Part shown: in pieces, positions 35,330-45,008 of the stretch
Position numbering within the stretch: the stretch's first letter is position 1
How the letters are laid out: every line of letters starts with the position of its first letter
Source of the DNA: Alphaproteobacteria bacterium
GTDB taxonomy: Bacteria; Pseudomonadota; Alphaproteobacteria; JAAEOK01
Assembly: GCA_024244705.1 (NCBI GenBank)
Contig: JAAEOK010000115.1
Coordinates: forward strand, 1-63,198
DNA length: 63,198 nt
Reading direction: 5' to 3'
Notes under the pieces: model-generated
What the model was told of the DNA's origin: nothing
The model's input: only the letters and a program-made list of their open reading frames with translations
The model's database searches: none
Position numbers and translations under genes: made by a program

Positions 35330-36211
35330 CTACCCGCCGGGTCGCACGGACAGGGCCGCATAGAGCGTCAGCAATGCGGCCTCCGGGCTGTGGTCGGTGA
35401 AATGGCGCGACAGTGTCCAGCCCATGGACTGAACGATTCGCGTCAAACCGTTGACGTGTTGCTCGAGCGCGCCACGGTAGTCCTGGCGCAGGGCCTGGCT
35501 GCGGCGGATGAGAATGTCGCCTTCTTCCTCGAATCCCTCGAACCGAATGCGGCCGGAAAACGGGAAGTCGCGCTCCGCCGGATCGAGAACCTGGACAACG
35601 TGCCCGTTGACGCCGGTTTCACCGAATTGGCGCAGCGTGTCTTCTATTTTCGGTAACGGGGTCAGGAAATCGCCGATAAGGACGATCTGGCCGTACCGCG
35701 GCAAGGGACGAAACGGCGGCAGGCTCGGCGTCGCCGACGGCGGGCGGGAGAGCAGCGCGGCGAGGCGATGGAGCGCGATCGTTCCGGTCGTCGGCGCCAT
35801 GGTGCTGTCGACCAGGGCGATCCGCTCGCCGCCGCGAATCAGCAGCGCCGCCAGTGCCAGTGCAAGCAACGCCGCGCGCTCCGCCTTGGTTGACGATATA
35901 TCGCGCGAGCCGAAATCCATCGACCGCGATCGATCGGCCCACAACCACACCGTTTGAGCGGCCTCCCATTCGGTTTCGCGAATATAGACGGGATCGGATT
36001 TTCCGGATTGGCGCCAGTCGATGCGTTGCGCCGAATCGCCGAATTCGTAGCGCCGAAACTGCCAAAAGGTCTCGCCCTGGCCGACGCGGCGGCGGCCATG
36101 GACCCCTTGCGCCACGGTGGTGGCGACACGCTCCGCCGCGACCAATAGGGGCGGTAACGTCGCCGCCAGCTGTTCGGCGCGGTGTTGCAGGCCTGATGCG
36201 GTCGCGGTCAT
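35330..36211 (-). CDS. DUF58 domain-containing protein
   Basis: A 293-residue protein of the DUF58 family, related to VWA proteins and functionally linked to MoxR ATPases. Family motifs: GRRRVGQGETFWQFRRY, GDSAQRIDWRQSGKSDPVYIRETE and VWLWADRSRSM, with a MIDAS-like DRSxSM in the last. No transmembrane helix is visible, unlike many DUF58 members. It starts at ATG 36211, 19 bases after the moxR stop, and its own stop lies 5 bases before the DUF4159 start. It is thought to be a partner that MoxR remodels in the assembly of an envelope complex. Confidence 0.9.
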   Translation of the reverse strand: MTATASGLQHRAEQLAATLPPLLVAAERVATTVAQGVHGRRRVGQGETFWQFRRYEFGDSAQRIDWRQSGKSDPVYIRETEWEAAQTVWLWADRSRSMDFGSRDISSTKAERAALLALALAALLIRGGERIALVDSTMAPTTGTIALHRLAALLSRPPSATPSLPPFRPLPRYGQIVLIGDFLTPLPKIEDTLRQFGETGVNGHVVQVLDPAERDFPFSGRIRFEGFEEEGDILIRRSQALRQDYRGALEQHVNGLTRIVQSMGWTLSRHFTDHSPEAALLTLYAALSVRPGG

Positions 36212-36230
36212 GGCGGAACGGGGTTGACGT

Positions 36231-37244
<1,014 letters not shown>

Positions 37245-37282
37245 GACTGTTTCTCCCCGGCAAATGGCCTAAAATCAATTCT

Positions 37283-37855
37283 ATGGGCGCCACGACTAAT
37301 AGACGCAAGAGGCTCGCAGATCGGGGAACCGCGGGCAAGAACGAAGGCTGGCCGACCGCACCCGATGCGGCGGGCGGTGATTTCGACATTCACATCGCGC
37401 GCGACGGCACCTGGTTCCATCAGGGAACGCGAATCCGTCGGCAGCGTTTGGTGAAGTTGTTCGCGACCGTGCTGCATCTCGATGAAAATGGACAATATTG
37501 GCTAAAAACTCCGGTCGAGCAGGGCCGTATCTTGGTCGACGACGCGCCGTTCACCGCCGTTGAACTGACGGTCGAGGGAGACGGGGCGTCGCAGGTGCTG
37601 AGTTTCCGAACCAATGTTGACGACATTGTGACCGCGGGACCGGCGAATCCGATCCGCGTCGCCGAAGATGTCGAAACCGGCGAGCCGTCACCCTACGTCT
37701 TGGTGCGCGGCAGCCTCGAGGCGCTGATTACCCGTCCCGTCTTCTATCAGATGGTCGAGTTGGCGGTGGAAGTCGAGCGCGGCGGTCGCAGCGTTCTCGG
37801 CGTGTGGAGCCAGGGCGCATTTTTCGAACTTGGCACGACGGAGCCGTCGGCGTGA
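37283..37855 (+). CDS. DUF1285 domain-containing protein
   Basis: A 190-residue cytoplasmic protein of the DUF1285 family, unknown function. Typical are the run FDIHIARDGTWFHQGTRIRR, LHLDENGQYWLKTPVEQG and RGSLEALITRPVFYQMVEL near the end. It starts at ATG 37283 and its TGA overlaps the GTG of the NUDIX gene. It opens an operon of four genes (DUF1285, NUDIX, DUF6111-like, CCA enzyme), an order that I know from other alphaproteobacteria. It is divergent from moxR. Confidence 0.9.
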   Translation: MGATTNRRKRLADRGTAGKNEGWPTAPDAAGGDFDIHIARDGTWFHQGTRIRRQRLVKLFATVLHLDENGQYWLKTPVEQGRILVDDAPFTAVELTVEGDGASQVLSFRTNVDDIVTAGPANPIRVAEDVETGEPSPYVLVRGSLEALITRPVFYQMVELAVEVERGGRSVLGVWSQGAFFELGTTEPSA

Positions 37856-38481
37856 ATGTGGCCGAGATTAGGGCACGTTTCGGCAATCTCAACATGGGCC
37901 AAACGCCGGTCATACGGCAGGGCACCCAAACGCGCTTGCGGGGCGACCACGACCTCAATCCGGGCATGGACGTCAGGCCTCCGTTCAAGAATGCCGCGGT
38001 CCTGGTTCCGGTCGTCGACCGCCCGACCGGGCCGACCATATTGCTGACCCAGCGGACCGATAATTTGCCCGACCATCCCGGACAGATCAGCTTCCCCGGC
38101 GGAAGTATCGAGGCACGGGATGCGGATGCCGCGGCCGCCGCCTTGCGGGAAACCGACGAGGAGATCGGCGTGCCGGGCGAGCGGGTCGAGCTGATTGGCC
38201 GCCTCGACGATTACGCAGTCCGCACCGGGTTTCTGGTCAGTCCATTCGTCGGCATCGTCAAGCCGCCGTTGAGCCTGCGGCCGGATCCGGTCGAGGTTGC
38301 CGAGGTATTTGAAGTGCCGCTCGAATTTGTGCTTGATAGCGCCAACCACACGCGCGCGAAGCGCATGTTCCAGGGCGCGGAACGGCATTTTTATGTGCTT
38401 CCCTTCGAGCGCCGCTATATCTGGGGTGCGACGGCGGGCATGTTGGTCAATCTGTACGAGGTTCTGGTGGCGCCACGATGA
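37852..38481 (+). CDS. NUDIX hydrolase, CoA diphosphatase-like
   Basis: A 209-residue enzyme that would cleave CoA or a related nucleotide to 3',5'-ADP and phosphopantetheine. The Nudix box starts GGSIEARDADAAAAALRETD and continues EEIGV, giving the G-x5-E-x7-RE-x2-EE-x-G pattern apart from a slightly changed third position, and the region before it, LTQRTDNLPDHPGQISFPGG, is the CoA-diphosphatase (UPF0035-like) signature. I choose GTG 37852, whose GTGA overlaps the DUF1285 stop, with GGAG about ten bases before. The ORF is open to 37804 but that part lies inside DUF1285. Confidence 0.92.
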   Translation: MNVAEIRARFGNLNMGQTPVIRQGTQTRLRGDHDLNPGMDVRPPFKNAAVLVPVVDRPTGPTILLTQRTDNLPDHPGQISFPGGSIEARDADAAAAALRETDEEIGVPGERVELIGRLDDYAVRTGFLVSPFVGIVKPPLSLRPDPVEVAEVFEVPLEFVLDSANHTRAKRMFQGAERHFYVLPFERRYIWGATAGMLVNLYEVLVAPR

Positions 38482-38747
38482 GAATTTTCCTGCAAACCGC
38501 AATCCCGCTGCTTTTGCCGTTCGCGCTCTATTTCGGCTATCTCTATCTCGCGCGATTGGGCCGCGGACGATCCGGTGAGGGCCTTGTGCCGTCCTCTATC
38601 CCGTGGACCTGGCTGCTCGTCATTGGCGTCGTTCTGGCCGCCGTGTCGTTGGGCGCGATGGCCCTCGTCGGCAGCGGCGCGCCCGGCGACCCCTACGTGG
38701 CTCCGCGTATGGAAGACGGCAAGATCGTGCCCGGCAGGTTTGAGTGA
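38478..38747 (+). CDS. DUF6111-like small membrane protein
   Basis: An 89-residue inner-membrane protein of unknown function. Two helices, at about residues 5-25 and 43-64, with a short basic loop between, and a conserved-looking tail GDPYVAPRMEDGKIVPGRFE. This tail, together with its place between a NUDIX gene and the CCA enzyme, matches the DUF6111 group of alphaproteobacteria. ATG 38478 overlaps the NUDIX TGA, so it is part of the translationally coupled operon. Confidence 0.8.
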   Translation: MRIFLQTAIPLLLPFALYFGYLYLARLGRGRSGEGLVPSSIPWTWLLVIGVVLAAVSLGAMALVGSGAPGDPYVAPRMEDGKIVPGRFE

Positions 38748-40041
38748 TCCGAAAATACCGCAGACCGTCACCGTGCCGAAACTGACGCCGCAACCGTGGA
38801 TGACGGCACCCGAGACCGTAACCGTCGTCGACGCTCTGACCCAAGACGGTGCGACGGTGCGTTTCGTCGGCGGCTGTGTCCGCGACGCGGTGGCGGGGCG
38901 GCCGGTCGGCGATATCGACATCGCCACGCCGGACCCGCCGGAAACCGTTGTCGCGCTGCTCGAGGCCGCCGGTCTTCGCGCCCTCCCGACCGGCCTCGCC
39001 CATGGCACCGTCACGGCGCTCAGTGGCGACCGCCACTACGAGATCACCACCCTTAGAATCGACCTCGAGACCGACGGCCGGCGCGCCGTCGTCGCCTTTA
39101 CCGATGACTGGACCGCCGACGCGGCACGGCGCGATTTGACCATAAACGCGATCTCGGCGGATCGCGATGGTAGGCTGCACGATCCATTCGACGGCATCGC
39201 CGATCTCAAGGCTGGCCGCGTTCGCTTTGTCGGCGCGGCGGAGGAAAGAATCCGTGAGGACGTGCTGCGCCTGCTGCGTTTCTTCCGATTCTACGCCCAT
39301 TACGGCGTTCCGCCGCCCGACCCCGACGGCCTCGCGGCCTGCCGCGCCCTGGCGCCGCTGGTGCCGAATTTATCGGGCGAACGGGTGCAGGCCGAGCTGT
39401 TCAAGCTGCTCGCCGCGGATTCCGCCGCCGAGGTGATGGCGCTCATCGCCGAGGAGGGTGTCTTGACCCATGTCCTGCCCGAGGCGGTCGACGTCGCGCG
39501 GCTACGTGGCCTGATTGCGGTGGAAGCCGCGTTGGCGATCGACGGCAGGCAAATACGCCGCCTTGCCGCTGTGCTGACGACCAGCCCGGCGGGTATCGAT
39601 GACGTCGCCGAGCGGTTGCGCCTGTCCGGCGCGGACCGCGCCTATTTACATGAGGTGGCGGCGGCGTCGGATGGCTTTGCGCCGGTCGCCGAGGAGCGCG
39701 CGCGCCGGCACTGGTTCTATTGGCACGGCGCGCAACTCTATCGGGAGTTGCTGCTGCTCGATGCGGCGCGGCAGGGCGGCATATGGCCCGGGCTCACCGA
39801 GCAACTGGCGGAGGCCGCGGCATGGTCGCGGCCGTCATTCCCGCTGAACGGGGACGATGTGCTGGCGCTAGGCGTTGTCGCCGGCCCCGAGGTCGGCGTC
39901 CTGCTGCGGACGATCGAATCGTGGTGGGTCGGGGAAGATTTTGGCCCCGACCGCGCGGCCTGTCTGGCGCGTCTGTTGGCCGAATATCGGGCCGGCGGCG
40001 GGAGTGTCTTGCATCGGCCGGTCAACCGGGGCACAACCTAA
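38740..40041 (+). CDS. cca: CCA tRNA nucleotidyltransferase (poly(A) polymerase family)
   Basis: Adds or repairs the CCA end of tRNAs in the cytoplasm. The N-terminal nucleotidyltransferase has FVGGCVRDAVAGRPVGDIDI with the catalytic D-x-D, RRDLTINAIS and GAAEERIREDVLRLLRFFRF. About 433 residues. The start is unclear: TTG 38740 overlaps the DUF6111-like stop, GTG 38773 and ATG 38800 are also in frame, and none has a well-spaced ribosome-binding site. The C-terminal 200 residues are the helical tRNA-binding part, with LSGERVQAELFKLL. I keep the earliest overlapping start because the whole operon is coupled by overlaps. Confidence 0.9.
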   Translation: MSDPKIPQTVTVPKLTPQPWMTAPETVTVVDALTQDGATVRFVGGCVRDAVAGRPVGDIDIATPDPPETVVALLEAAGLRALPTGLAHGTVTALSGDRHYEITTLRIDLETDGRRAVVAFTDDWTADAARRDLTINAISADRDGRLHDPFDGIADLKAGRVRFVGAAEERIREDVLRLLRFFRFYAHYGVPPPDPDGLAACRALAPLVPNLSGERVQAELFKLLAADSAAEVMALIAEEGVLTHVLPEAVDVARLRGLIAVEAALAIDGRQIRRLAAVLTTSPAGIDDVAERLRLSGADRAYLHEVAAASDGFAPVAEERARRHWFYWHGAQLYRELLLLDAARQGGIWPGLTEQLAEAAAWSRPSFPLNGDDVLALGVVAGPEVGVLLRTIESWWVGEDFGPDRAACLARLLAEYRAGGGSVLHRPVNRGTT

Positions 40042-40069
40042 AGACGACCTCGAGGGAGCCTGGGGAACC

Positions 40070-40720
40070 GTGACCGCACTCCGCATATGTTTCGTCGGCG
40101 ACAGCATCATCAACGGCACCGCCGACATCGACTATCTCGGCTGGGCGGGACGCGCCTGCGCGGCGGAACGGGCGCGCAAGCATGACGTGACCCTGTACAA
40201 TCTCGGCATCCGCGCCGAGACGACGGCCCAGATCCTCCCTCGGTGGCGGCAGGAATGTGCGCCCCGGCTTCCCGACCATAGCCGCGGCGCACTCGTTTTT
40301 TCCTTTGGTGTCAATGATATGGCCGAGCAAGACGGGTCGATTCGTTGCCCGCTGCGGGAGTCCGTCGCCAACGCTCGGGAGATGATCGCCGCCGCGCGAC
40401 AGTGGAAGCCGGTGCTGTGGGTCGGCCCGACACCGGTCGACGAGGCGCAGCAGCCGTTCCGCCCGGCCCCCGACATAAGCTACAGCTTTCACAATGGCCG
40501 TACGGCGGAACTGACCGAGGTGTATGCGGATGTGGCGCGGGAACTCGAGGTGCCGTTCCTCGACCTGTTCACCGCGTTGGTTGGCGAACCTCTCTATCTT
40601 GGCTCGCTCAAGGCCGGGGACGGTGTCCATCCCACGGCGGCGGGATATTCCGTGATCGCCGAACGGGTCGACCAGTGGCCGGCGTGGCGGGCCTGGTTCG
40701 ACGCCGAGGCCAATTCCTAA
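40070..40720 (+). CDS. GDSL/SGNH-family lipase or acylhydrolase
   Basis: A 216-residue hydrolase with the SGNH layout: catalytic Ser in FVGDSIINGT, block II Gly in LYNLGIRAETT, the Asn in FSFGVNDMAE and the Asp-x-x-His in DGVHPTAAGY. It should cleave an ester, thioester or acyl chain. No signal peptide is visible, so it is probably cytoplasmic, like TesA-like or G-D-S-L acylhydrolases without a leader. The start GTG 40070 follows GAGGGAGCCTGGGGAACC. It lies 28 bases after cca, probably on the same transcript, and is convergent with the gene on the other strand by 4 overlapping bases. Confidence 0.88.
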   Translation: MTALRICFVGDSIINGTADIDYLGWAGRACAAERARKHDVTLYNLGIRAETTAQILPRWRQECAPRLPDHSRGALVFSFGVNDMAEQDGSIRCPLRESVANAREMIAAARQWKPVLWVGPTPVDEAQQPFRPAPDISYSFHNGRTAELTEVYADVARELEVPFLDLFTALVGEPLYLGSLKAGDGVHPTAAGYSVIAERVDQWPAWRAWFDAEANS

Positions 40721-40956
40721 GTCCCGTCCCCGTCTATCGTCACGCGGCGGGTTTTGAGATCGATCCGACCGCTGACCGCTTGATCTTCCTGGGTTTCGAC
40801 AACGATCTCGGGTTTGACATCCGGGGTCGCCGGCGTCGGTTCCAGTACGGTGCCAACGATCGGCGCCGTCACCGCTACAACCTTAGGTTCCACGTCGTCC
40901 GCAGCGGCGGCGTGGACCGGTTCGACGTTGGTCTTTTTCTTCTTGCGCCAAAACAT
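40717..40956 (-). CDS. Small Lys-rich hypothetical protein
   Basis: A possible 79-residue protein that I do not recognise. It begins MFWRKKKKTN, then an Ala/Val/Pro/Glu-rich stretch that looks unstructured, and ends with the strand-like GRIDLKTRRVTIDGD. ATG 40956 follows GGGCGACC at a distance of a few bases. The gene sits 25 bases after the exported hypothetical gene, in the same direction, and overlaps the GDSL gene tail by 4 bases. It could be a small regulatory peptide or a chance frame; the basic start suggests binding to membrane or nucleic acid if real. Confidence 0.45.
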   Translation of the reverse strand: MFWRKKKKTNVEPVHAAAADDVEPKVVAVTAPIVGTVLEPTPATPDVKPEIVVETQEDQAVSGRIDLKTRRVTIDGDGT

Positions 40957-40981
40957 AGCGGTCGCCCGAATTGCCGTTGAG

Positions 40982-41524
40982 TCAGTTTCCCTGCTTGATC
41001 AGCTTGGCTTTCACGCTTCTCACCGGCTGGCCGTCCCGGATCGACGTAAACACGAGGTCCATGCCGCCCGCGCTAACCGTCCGCGCATAACTGGCTAGGC
41101 TATAGACGCCGTCGTCTTCGATCACGAAAGTATAGGTCGACAACGTCTGACCCTCGATGCGCGCCCATGACAGCGGTGTGCCGTCGAACGGTGTGACACT
41201 CCTCTTTTCGACAAAGATATTCGGCTTGTCGGTGGGCTGGAAGCTGATCTCCGTCGTACGCTTGACGATTTCGGGATTGTTGGGATCCCCGCCCTTGCGC
41301 AGAACGGTCGTCCAGGCGACGCGAAAACCGCTGCTCGCGGGCTCGATGACGACGTCGAGATCGCGCGCCGTGACGTCGAAGAACAGGCTGTCGGGGCTTT
41401 CCGCGACGCCACCGCCGCTGTAATGGCCGTAGAAGGCTTTGATCGACAGATTCTGTGCCCCCGCACCAGTCGTCCAGGCGGTCAACGACGCAGCAAGGAT
41501 TATCGCGGTTGCCAAAATTCGCAT
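40982..41524 (-). CDS. Exported hypothetical protein
   Basis: A 180-residue protein of unknown function. ATG 41524 follows GGGGAGATTGAC; the frame open to 41617 lacks a site. Signal peptide at residues 1-24, ending GAQN. The mature part of about 155 residues is beta-rich: IKAFYGHYSGGGVAES, FDVTARDLDVVIEP, FRVAWTTVLRKGG, then strands with SLASYARTVSAGGMDLVFTS. It looks like a single beta-sandwich or lipocalin-like domain in the periplasm. No Cys. The neighbour on one side is hemF. Confidence 0.75.
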   Translation of the reverse strand: MRILATAIILAASLTAWTTGAGAQNLSIKAFYGHYSGGGVAESPDSLFFDVTARDLDVVIEPASSGFRVAWTTVLRKGGDPNNPEIVKRTTEISFQPTDKPNIFVEKRSVTPFDGTPLSWARIEGQTLSTYTFVIEDDGVYSLASYARTVSAGGMDLVFTSIRDGQPVRSVKAKLIKQGN

Positions 41525-41621
41525 GTCAATCTCCCCTTTCCGACCACACGGCGACGGCCGACGGCAACTGGGCGTCCGGCCGCCCTTGAATAAGCGGGAC
41601 TGGCGCTCCGAGGTCAAGACT

Positions 41622-42479
41622 CTACGGCCATTTGGCCAGCGGCGGCAGCGACATCAAAATGGCCTCGACATTGCCGCCGGTCATCAGGCCGAAGCGGGTG
41701 CCGCGATCGTAGATCAGGTTGAACTCGACATAGCGGCCGCGGCGAGCGAGTTGGTGTTCGCGCTCGTCTTCGGTCCAGCTTTCGTTCATATGGCGGGCGA
41801 CGATTTTCGGATAGACCTCGAGGAAGGCGCGGCCGACGGCTTGGGTGAAGGCGAAATCGGCCCCCCAATCGCCGCTGTCCAGATAATCGTAGAAAATGCC
41901 GCCGACGCCTCGCGGCTCGCCGCGGTGTTCGAGGAAGAAGTACTCGTCGCACCACTTCTTGTAGCGCGCGTAGTAGTCATCGCCGTGGGCGTCGCAGGCG
42001 GTTCGCAACGCGGCATGGAACGCCGCGGTATCGGCGTCATCGGGGACCATCGGCGTCAGATCGGCGCCGCCGCCGAACCACGACTTCGAGGTGACGACGT
42101 GGCGGGTGTTCATATGGACCGCGGGGACACGGGGTGACTGCATGTGGGCGACCAGTGAAATGCCGCTCGCCCAGAACCGGGGGTCACTGTCGGCGCCGGG
42201 GATTTCCTTGCGGAATTTTTCCGAAAACTCGCCATACACGGTCGACACATTGACGCCGACCTTTTCGAATACCCGCCCGTGCATGACCGACATCACCCCA
42301 CCCCCGCCTTCCGGGCGCTGCCACGGCGTGCGCGTAAAGCGGCCCGGCGGGCGGTCCGCGTGGACCCTGACCAGGGCGTCCTCGAGGTCCTCGAACGCGA
42401 CGCAGATGCGGTCGCGCAATTCCTCGAACCAGGCGGTGGCGCGGCCCTGACGGGCTCTTTCCGCGGAGGCCTCGCTCAT
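41622..42479 (-). CDS. hemF: Oxygen-dependent coproporphyrinogen III oxidase HemF
   Basis: Converts coproporphyrinogen III to protoporphyrinogen IX using oxygen, in haem biosynthesis in the cytoplasm. The 285-residue product shows the conserved [70 protein letters not shown] and [16 protein letters not shown] 42479 overlaps the TGA of trmL (ATGA), so the two are coupled. It is placed next to the petABC operon, which needs haem, though on the other strand. An aerobic or facultative lifestyle is implied. Confidence 0.98.
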   Translation of the reverse strand: MSEASAERARQGRATAWFEELRDRICVAFEDLEDALVRVHADRPPGRFTRTPWQRPEGGGGVMSVMHGRVFEKVGVNVSTVYGEFSEKFRKEIPGADSDPRFWASGISLVAHMQSPRVPAVHMNTRHVVTSKSWFGGGADLTPMVPDDADTAAFHAALRTACDAHGDDYYARYKKWCDEYFFLEHRGEPRGVGGIFYDYLDSGDWGADFAFTQAVGRAFLEVYPKIVARHMNESWTEDEREHQLARRGRYVEFNLIYDRGTRFGLMTGGNVEAILMSLPPLAKWP

Positions 42480-43015
42480 CTCTCGCCCGCCCGGGTCCAG
42501 CGGGTCTGCCGCAATCCTTCCCCGAGGACCATGGCCGCCGCGGTGACGACATTGAGCGATCGCACGCCGTCCGCCATCGGGATGGCGAGGCGGGCGTCGG
42601 CGCGATCGTGAACCTCATCGGGAAGGCCGGCCGATTCCCGACCGACCAGAATCACGTCGTCGGGCCGGTAGGCGAAGTCGGCGTAACTTTGCTCGGCCCT
42701 GGTCGACAAGACCACCAACCGGGGCGCCGCCGCGGTCGCCAGCCACTCGGCGAAAGTCGTCCACGAATCGTGCCGGCGCAGATCAAGCTGGTGGCGGTAG
42801 TCCATGCTGGTCCGCCGCAGCCGCTTGTCGTCGAGTACGAAGCCGCAGGGCTCGATGATGTCGAGCCCGATACCGAGGCACGCGGACAACCGCATCATGG
42901 CGCCGGTGTTCTGCGGGATGTCGGGTTGATAGAGCGCGAGACGCAAATTCTTGCGCCCATCCGGAAAAGTGCGGATTTTCATCGAGCCGGACTTTGCAAG
43001 GGACGGAATTTGCAT
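42476..43015 (-). CDS. trmL: tRNA (cytidine(34)-2'-O)-methyltransferase TrmL
   Basis: A SPOUT-class methyltransferase that methylates the 2'-O of the wobble base C34 or U34 in tRNALeu. The core begins [20 protein letters not shown], with the knot motifs [15 protein letters not shown] and [20 protein letters not shown]. Start is uncertain: ATG 43015 (179 residues, GGTGGT upstream) or ATG 42982 (168 residues, no site). Both keep the core, which is about 155 residues as usual for the family. The leader of about 20 residues has no clear homology. Divergent from petA. Confidence 0.93.
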   Translation of the reverse strand: MQIPSLAKSGSMKIRTFPDGRKNLRLALYQPDIPQNTGAMMRLSACLGIGLDIIEPCGFVLDDKRLRRTSMDYRHQLDLRRHDSWTTFAEWLATAAAPRLVVLSTRAEQSYADFAYRPDDVILVGRESAGLPDEVHDRADARLAIPMADGVRSLNVVTAAAMVLGEGLRQTRWTRAGER

Positions 43016-43050
43016 TATACCACCACGCCACAAGGGGATACGTGGCATCG

Positions 43051-43070
43051 CGCTGCACAATTGGCTGTGC
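43051..43070. repeat. 7-bp inverted repeat in the trmL-petA divergent region
   Basis: CTGCACA (43051-43057) and TGTGCAG (43064-43070) are perfect reverse complements around a 6-bp spacer. It lies between the starts of trmL and petA, 71 bases before the petA ATG, a natural place for an operator controlling one or both directions. No regulator can be named from it. Confidence 0.4.
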
Positions 43071-43140
43071 AGTCGGGCCCGCTCCACGCTAAACTTGTAT
43101 CGCAAGTCGCTTCAGGCGGAAACAAAGGACGAGGACGATC

Positions 43141-43698
43141 ATGGCGGAATCGGCAGGGAACGCGACCGCCGCCGGCCACGGCGAAGGGGAGAGCAGACGC
43201 GATTTTCTGTTGTTGGCGACCGCGGGATTCGGTGTCGTCGGGACGGCGATCGCGATTTGGCCGTTCATCGACAGCATGAACCCGGCCGCCGATACCTTGG
43301 CGTTGTCGACCACCGAGGTCGACCTTTCGCCGATCGAAGTCGGCCAGTCGATTACCGTCAAATGGCGCGGCAAGCCGGTTTTCGTTCGCCACCGCACCGA
43401 AGAGGAGATTGCGGAGGCGGAAAATACGCCGATGGTCGAATTGATCGACCCGCAGGAAGACAGCGCCCGCGTCGAGCAGCCGCCTTGGCTGATCATGGTC
43501 GGCGTCTGCACCCACCTCGGCTGTATTCCGCTCGGGCAGCGCGCCGGCGATCCGAAGGGTGAGTTCGGCGGCTGGTTCTGCCCCTGCCACGGTTCGCATT
43601 ACGACACCTCGGGCCGCATTCGCAAGGGCCCTGCGCCGAGCAATCTGGAAGTGCCGACCTATGAATTCGTCAACGAAACGACGGTCAAGATCGGCTGA
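43141..43698 (+). CDS. petA: Ubiquinol-cytochrome c reductase iron-sulfur subunit (Rieske)
   Basis: The Rieske subunit of the cytochrome bc1 complex, taking an electron from ubiquinol and giving it to cytochrome c1. 185 residues: a Tat-like leader with [20 protein letters not shown], the transmembrane helix around residues 24-42, and the cluster-binding motifs CTHLGCIP and CPCHGSHYD near the end, whose two Cys and two His hold the 2Fe-2S centre. The twin-arginine leader (SRRDFLL) fits export of the folded protein. ATG 43141 follows GGACGAGGACGATC. First of the petABC operon. Confidence 0.98.
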   Translation: MAESAGNATAAGHGEGESRRDFLLLATAGFGVVGTAIAIWPFIDSMNPAADTLALSTTEVDLSPIEVGQSITVKWRGKPVFVRHRTEEEIAEAENTPMVELIDPQEDSARVEQPPWLIMVGVCTHLGCIPLGQRAGDPKGEFGGWFCPCHGSHYDTSGRIRKGPAPSNLEVPTYEFVNETTVKIG

Positions 43699-43712
43699 GG
43701 GGAGGGCCGGGA

Positions 43713-45008
43713 ATGAGTGCGTCCTATCTAAACAACCGCTTCGTCAAATGGTTCGATGACCGGCTTCCGCTGATCAGCTTCATGGATCATGAGCTGAACC
43801 AATACCCGACGCCGAAGAACTTGAACTATTGGTGGAATTTCGGATCGCTGGCCGGAATCGTGCTGGTCATCCTGATCGTCAGCGGCATTTTCCTGGCGAT
43901 GTACTACACGCCGGATTCGGAGCAGGCGTTCGACAGCGTCGAACGCATCATGCGCGACATCAATTACGGCTGGCTGATCCGCTACATCCACATGAACGGC
44001 GGGACGATGTTCTTCATCGTCGTCTATATCCACATCTTCCGCGGAATGTATTACGGCTCCTACAAATCGCCACGCGAGGTGCTGTGGTGGCTGGGTATCG
44101 TCATCCTGTTGTTGATGATGGCGACCGCGTTCATGGGCTATGTGCTGCCGTGGGGCCAGATGAGCTTCTGGGGTGCCACCGTCATCACCAACCTGTTCTC
44201 GGCCATACCTTGGGTCGGCGACAGCATCGTGACCTGGCTGTGGGGTGGGTTCTCGGTCGACAACGCGACCCTCAAGCGCTTCTTCAGCCTGCATTACCTG
44301 CTGCCGTTCGTGATTGTCGGAGCCGTGTTCCTGCATTTGGTGGCGCTGCATACGACGCGCTCCAACAACCCGCTGGGGATCGATCCCAAGGGTCCGCAAG
44401 ACACCATTCCATTCAATCCCTACTACACGATCAAGGACCTGTTCGGGCTCGGTGTTTTCCTCATCTTTTATGCCTATTTCGTCTTTTTCGCGCCCGACTT
44501 CTTCGGCGAACCGGACAACTATATCGAGGCTAATCCGCTGTTGACACCGCCGCATATCGTACCGGAATGGTATTTCCTGCCGTTCTACGCCATCCTGCGC
44601 GCGCTGCCCGCCAATTTCGTCGGCGAGTGGATCGCCTTCGGCTATATCATCATTGACGCCAAGCTGGCTGGCGTCATCGGCATGTTCGCCTCGATCCTGA
44701 TCCTGTTCGCTCTGCCCTGGCTCGACACATCGAAGGTGCGAAGCGCCAGGTTCCGCCCGCTCTACAAGCTGTTCTTCTGGCTGTTGTTGGTCGATTGTTT
44801 CGTCCTCGGCTGGGTCGGGGCGAATCCGCCCGAGGGCCACTTTGTTGCCATCGGACGAATCTCGACCTACTGGTATTTCTTCCACTTCATCATTCTGATG
44901 CCGCTCTTGGGCATGATCGAGCGACCTAGACCGCTGCCGACCAGTATCAGCGAACCGGTGTTAGGCGGCGGCGGGGCGGCCGCCGGCGCCACGGCGGAGA
45001 AAGCCTGA
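43713..45008 (+). CDS. petB: Cytochrome b of the bc1 complex
   Basis: The 431-residue membrane core of the bc1 complex, with two haems b and the quinol-oxidising and quinone-reducing sites. Eight helices; the haem-ligand His pairs lie in [19 protein letters not shown] and [21 protein letters not shown], and the quinol-site [14 protein letters not shown] is intact. The insertion [11 protein letters not shown] is normal for alphaproteobacteria. ATG 43713 follows GAGGGGAGGGCCGGGA. The TGA shares its last A with the next start (TGATG), coupling it to petC. Confidence 0.98.
   Translation: MSASYLNNRFVKWFDDRLPLISFMDHELNQYPTPKNLNYWWNFGSLAGIVLVILIVSGIFLAMYYTPDSEQAFDSVERIMRDINYGWLIRYIHMNGGTMFFIVVYIHIFRGMYYGSYKSPREVLWWLGIVILLLMMATAFMGYVLPWGQMSFWGATVITNLFSAIPWVGDSIVTWLWGGFSVDNATLKRFFSLHYLLPFVIVGAVFLHLVALHTTRSNNPLGIDPKGPQDTIPFNPYYTIKDLFGLGVFLIFYAYFVFFAPDFFGEPDNYIEANPLLTPPHIVPEWYFLPFYAILRALPANFVGEWIAFGYIIIDAKLAGVIGMFASILILFALPWLDTSKVRSARFRPLYKLFFWLLLVDCFVLGWVGANPPEGHFVAIGRISTYWYFFHFIILMPLLGMIERPRPLPTSISEPVLGGGGAAAGATAEKA

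Noticed and set aside
43728-44885. Reverse frame of 385 codons, rich in His, Asp and Gln
   Set aside because: Antisense to cytochrome b; the composition is a mirror of hydrophobic codons.
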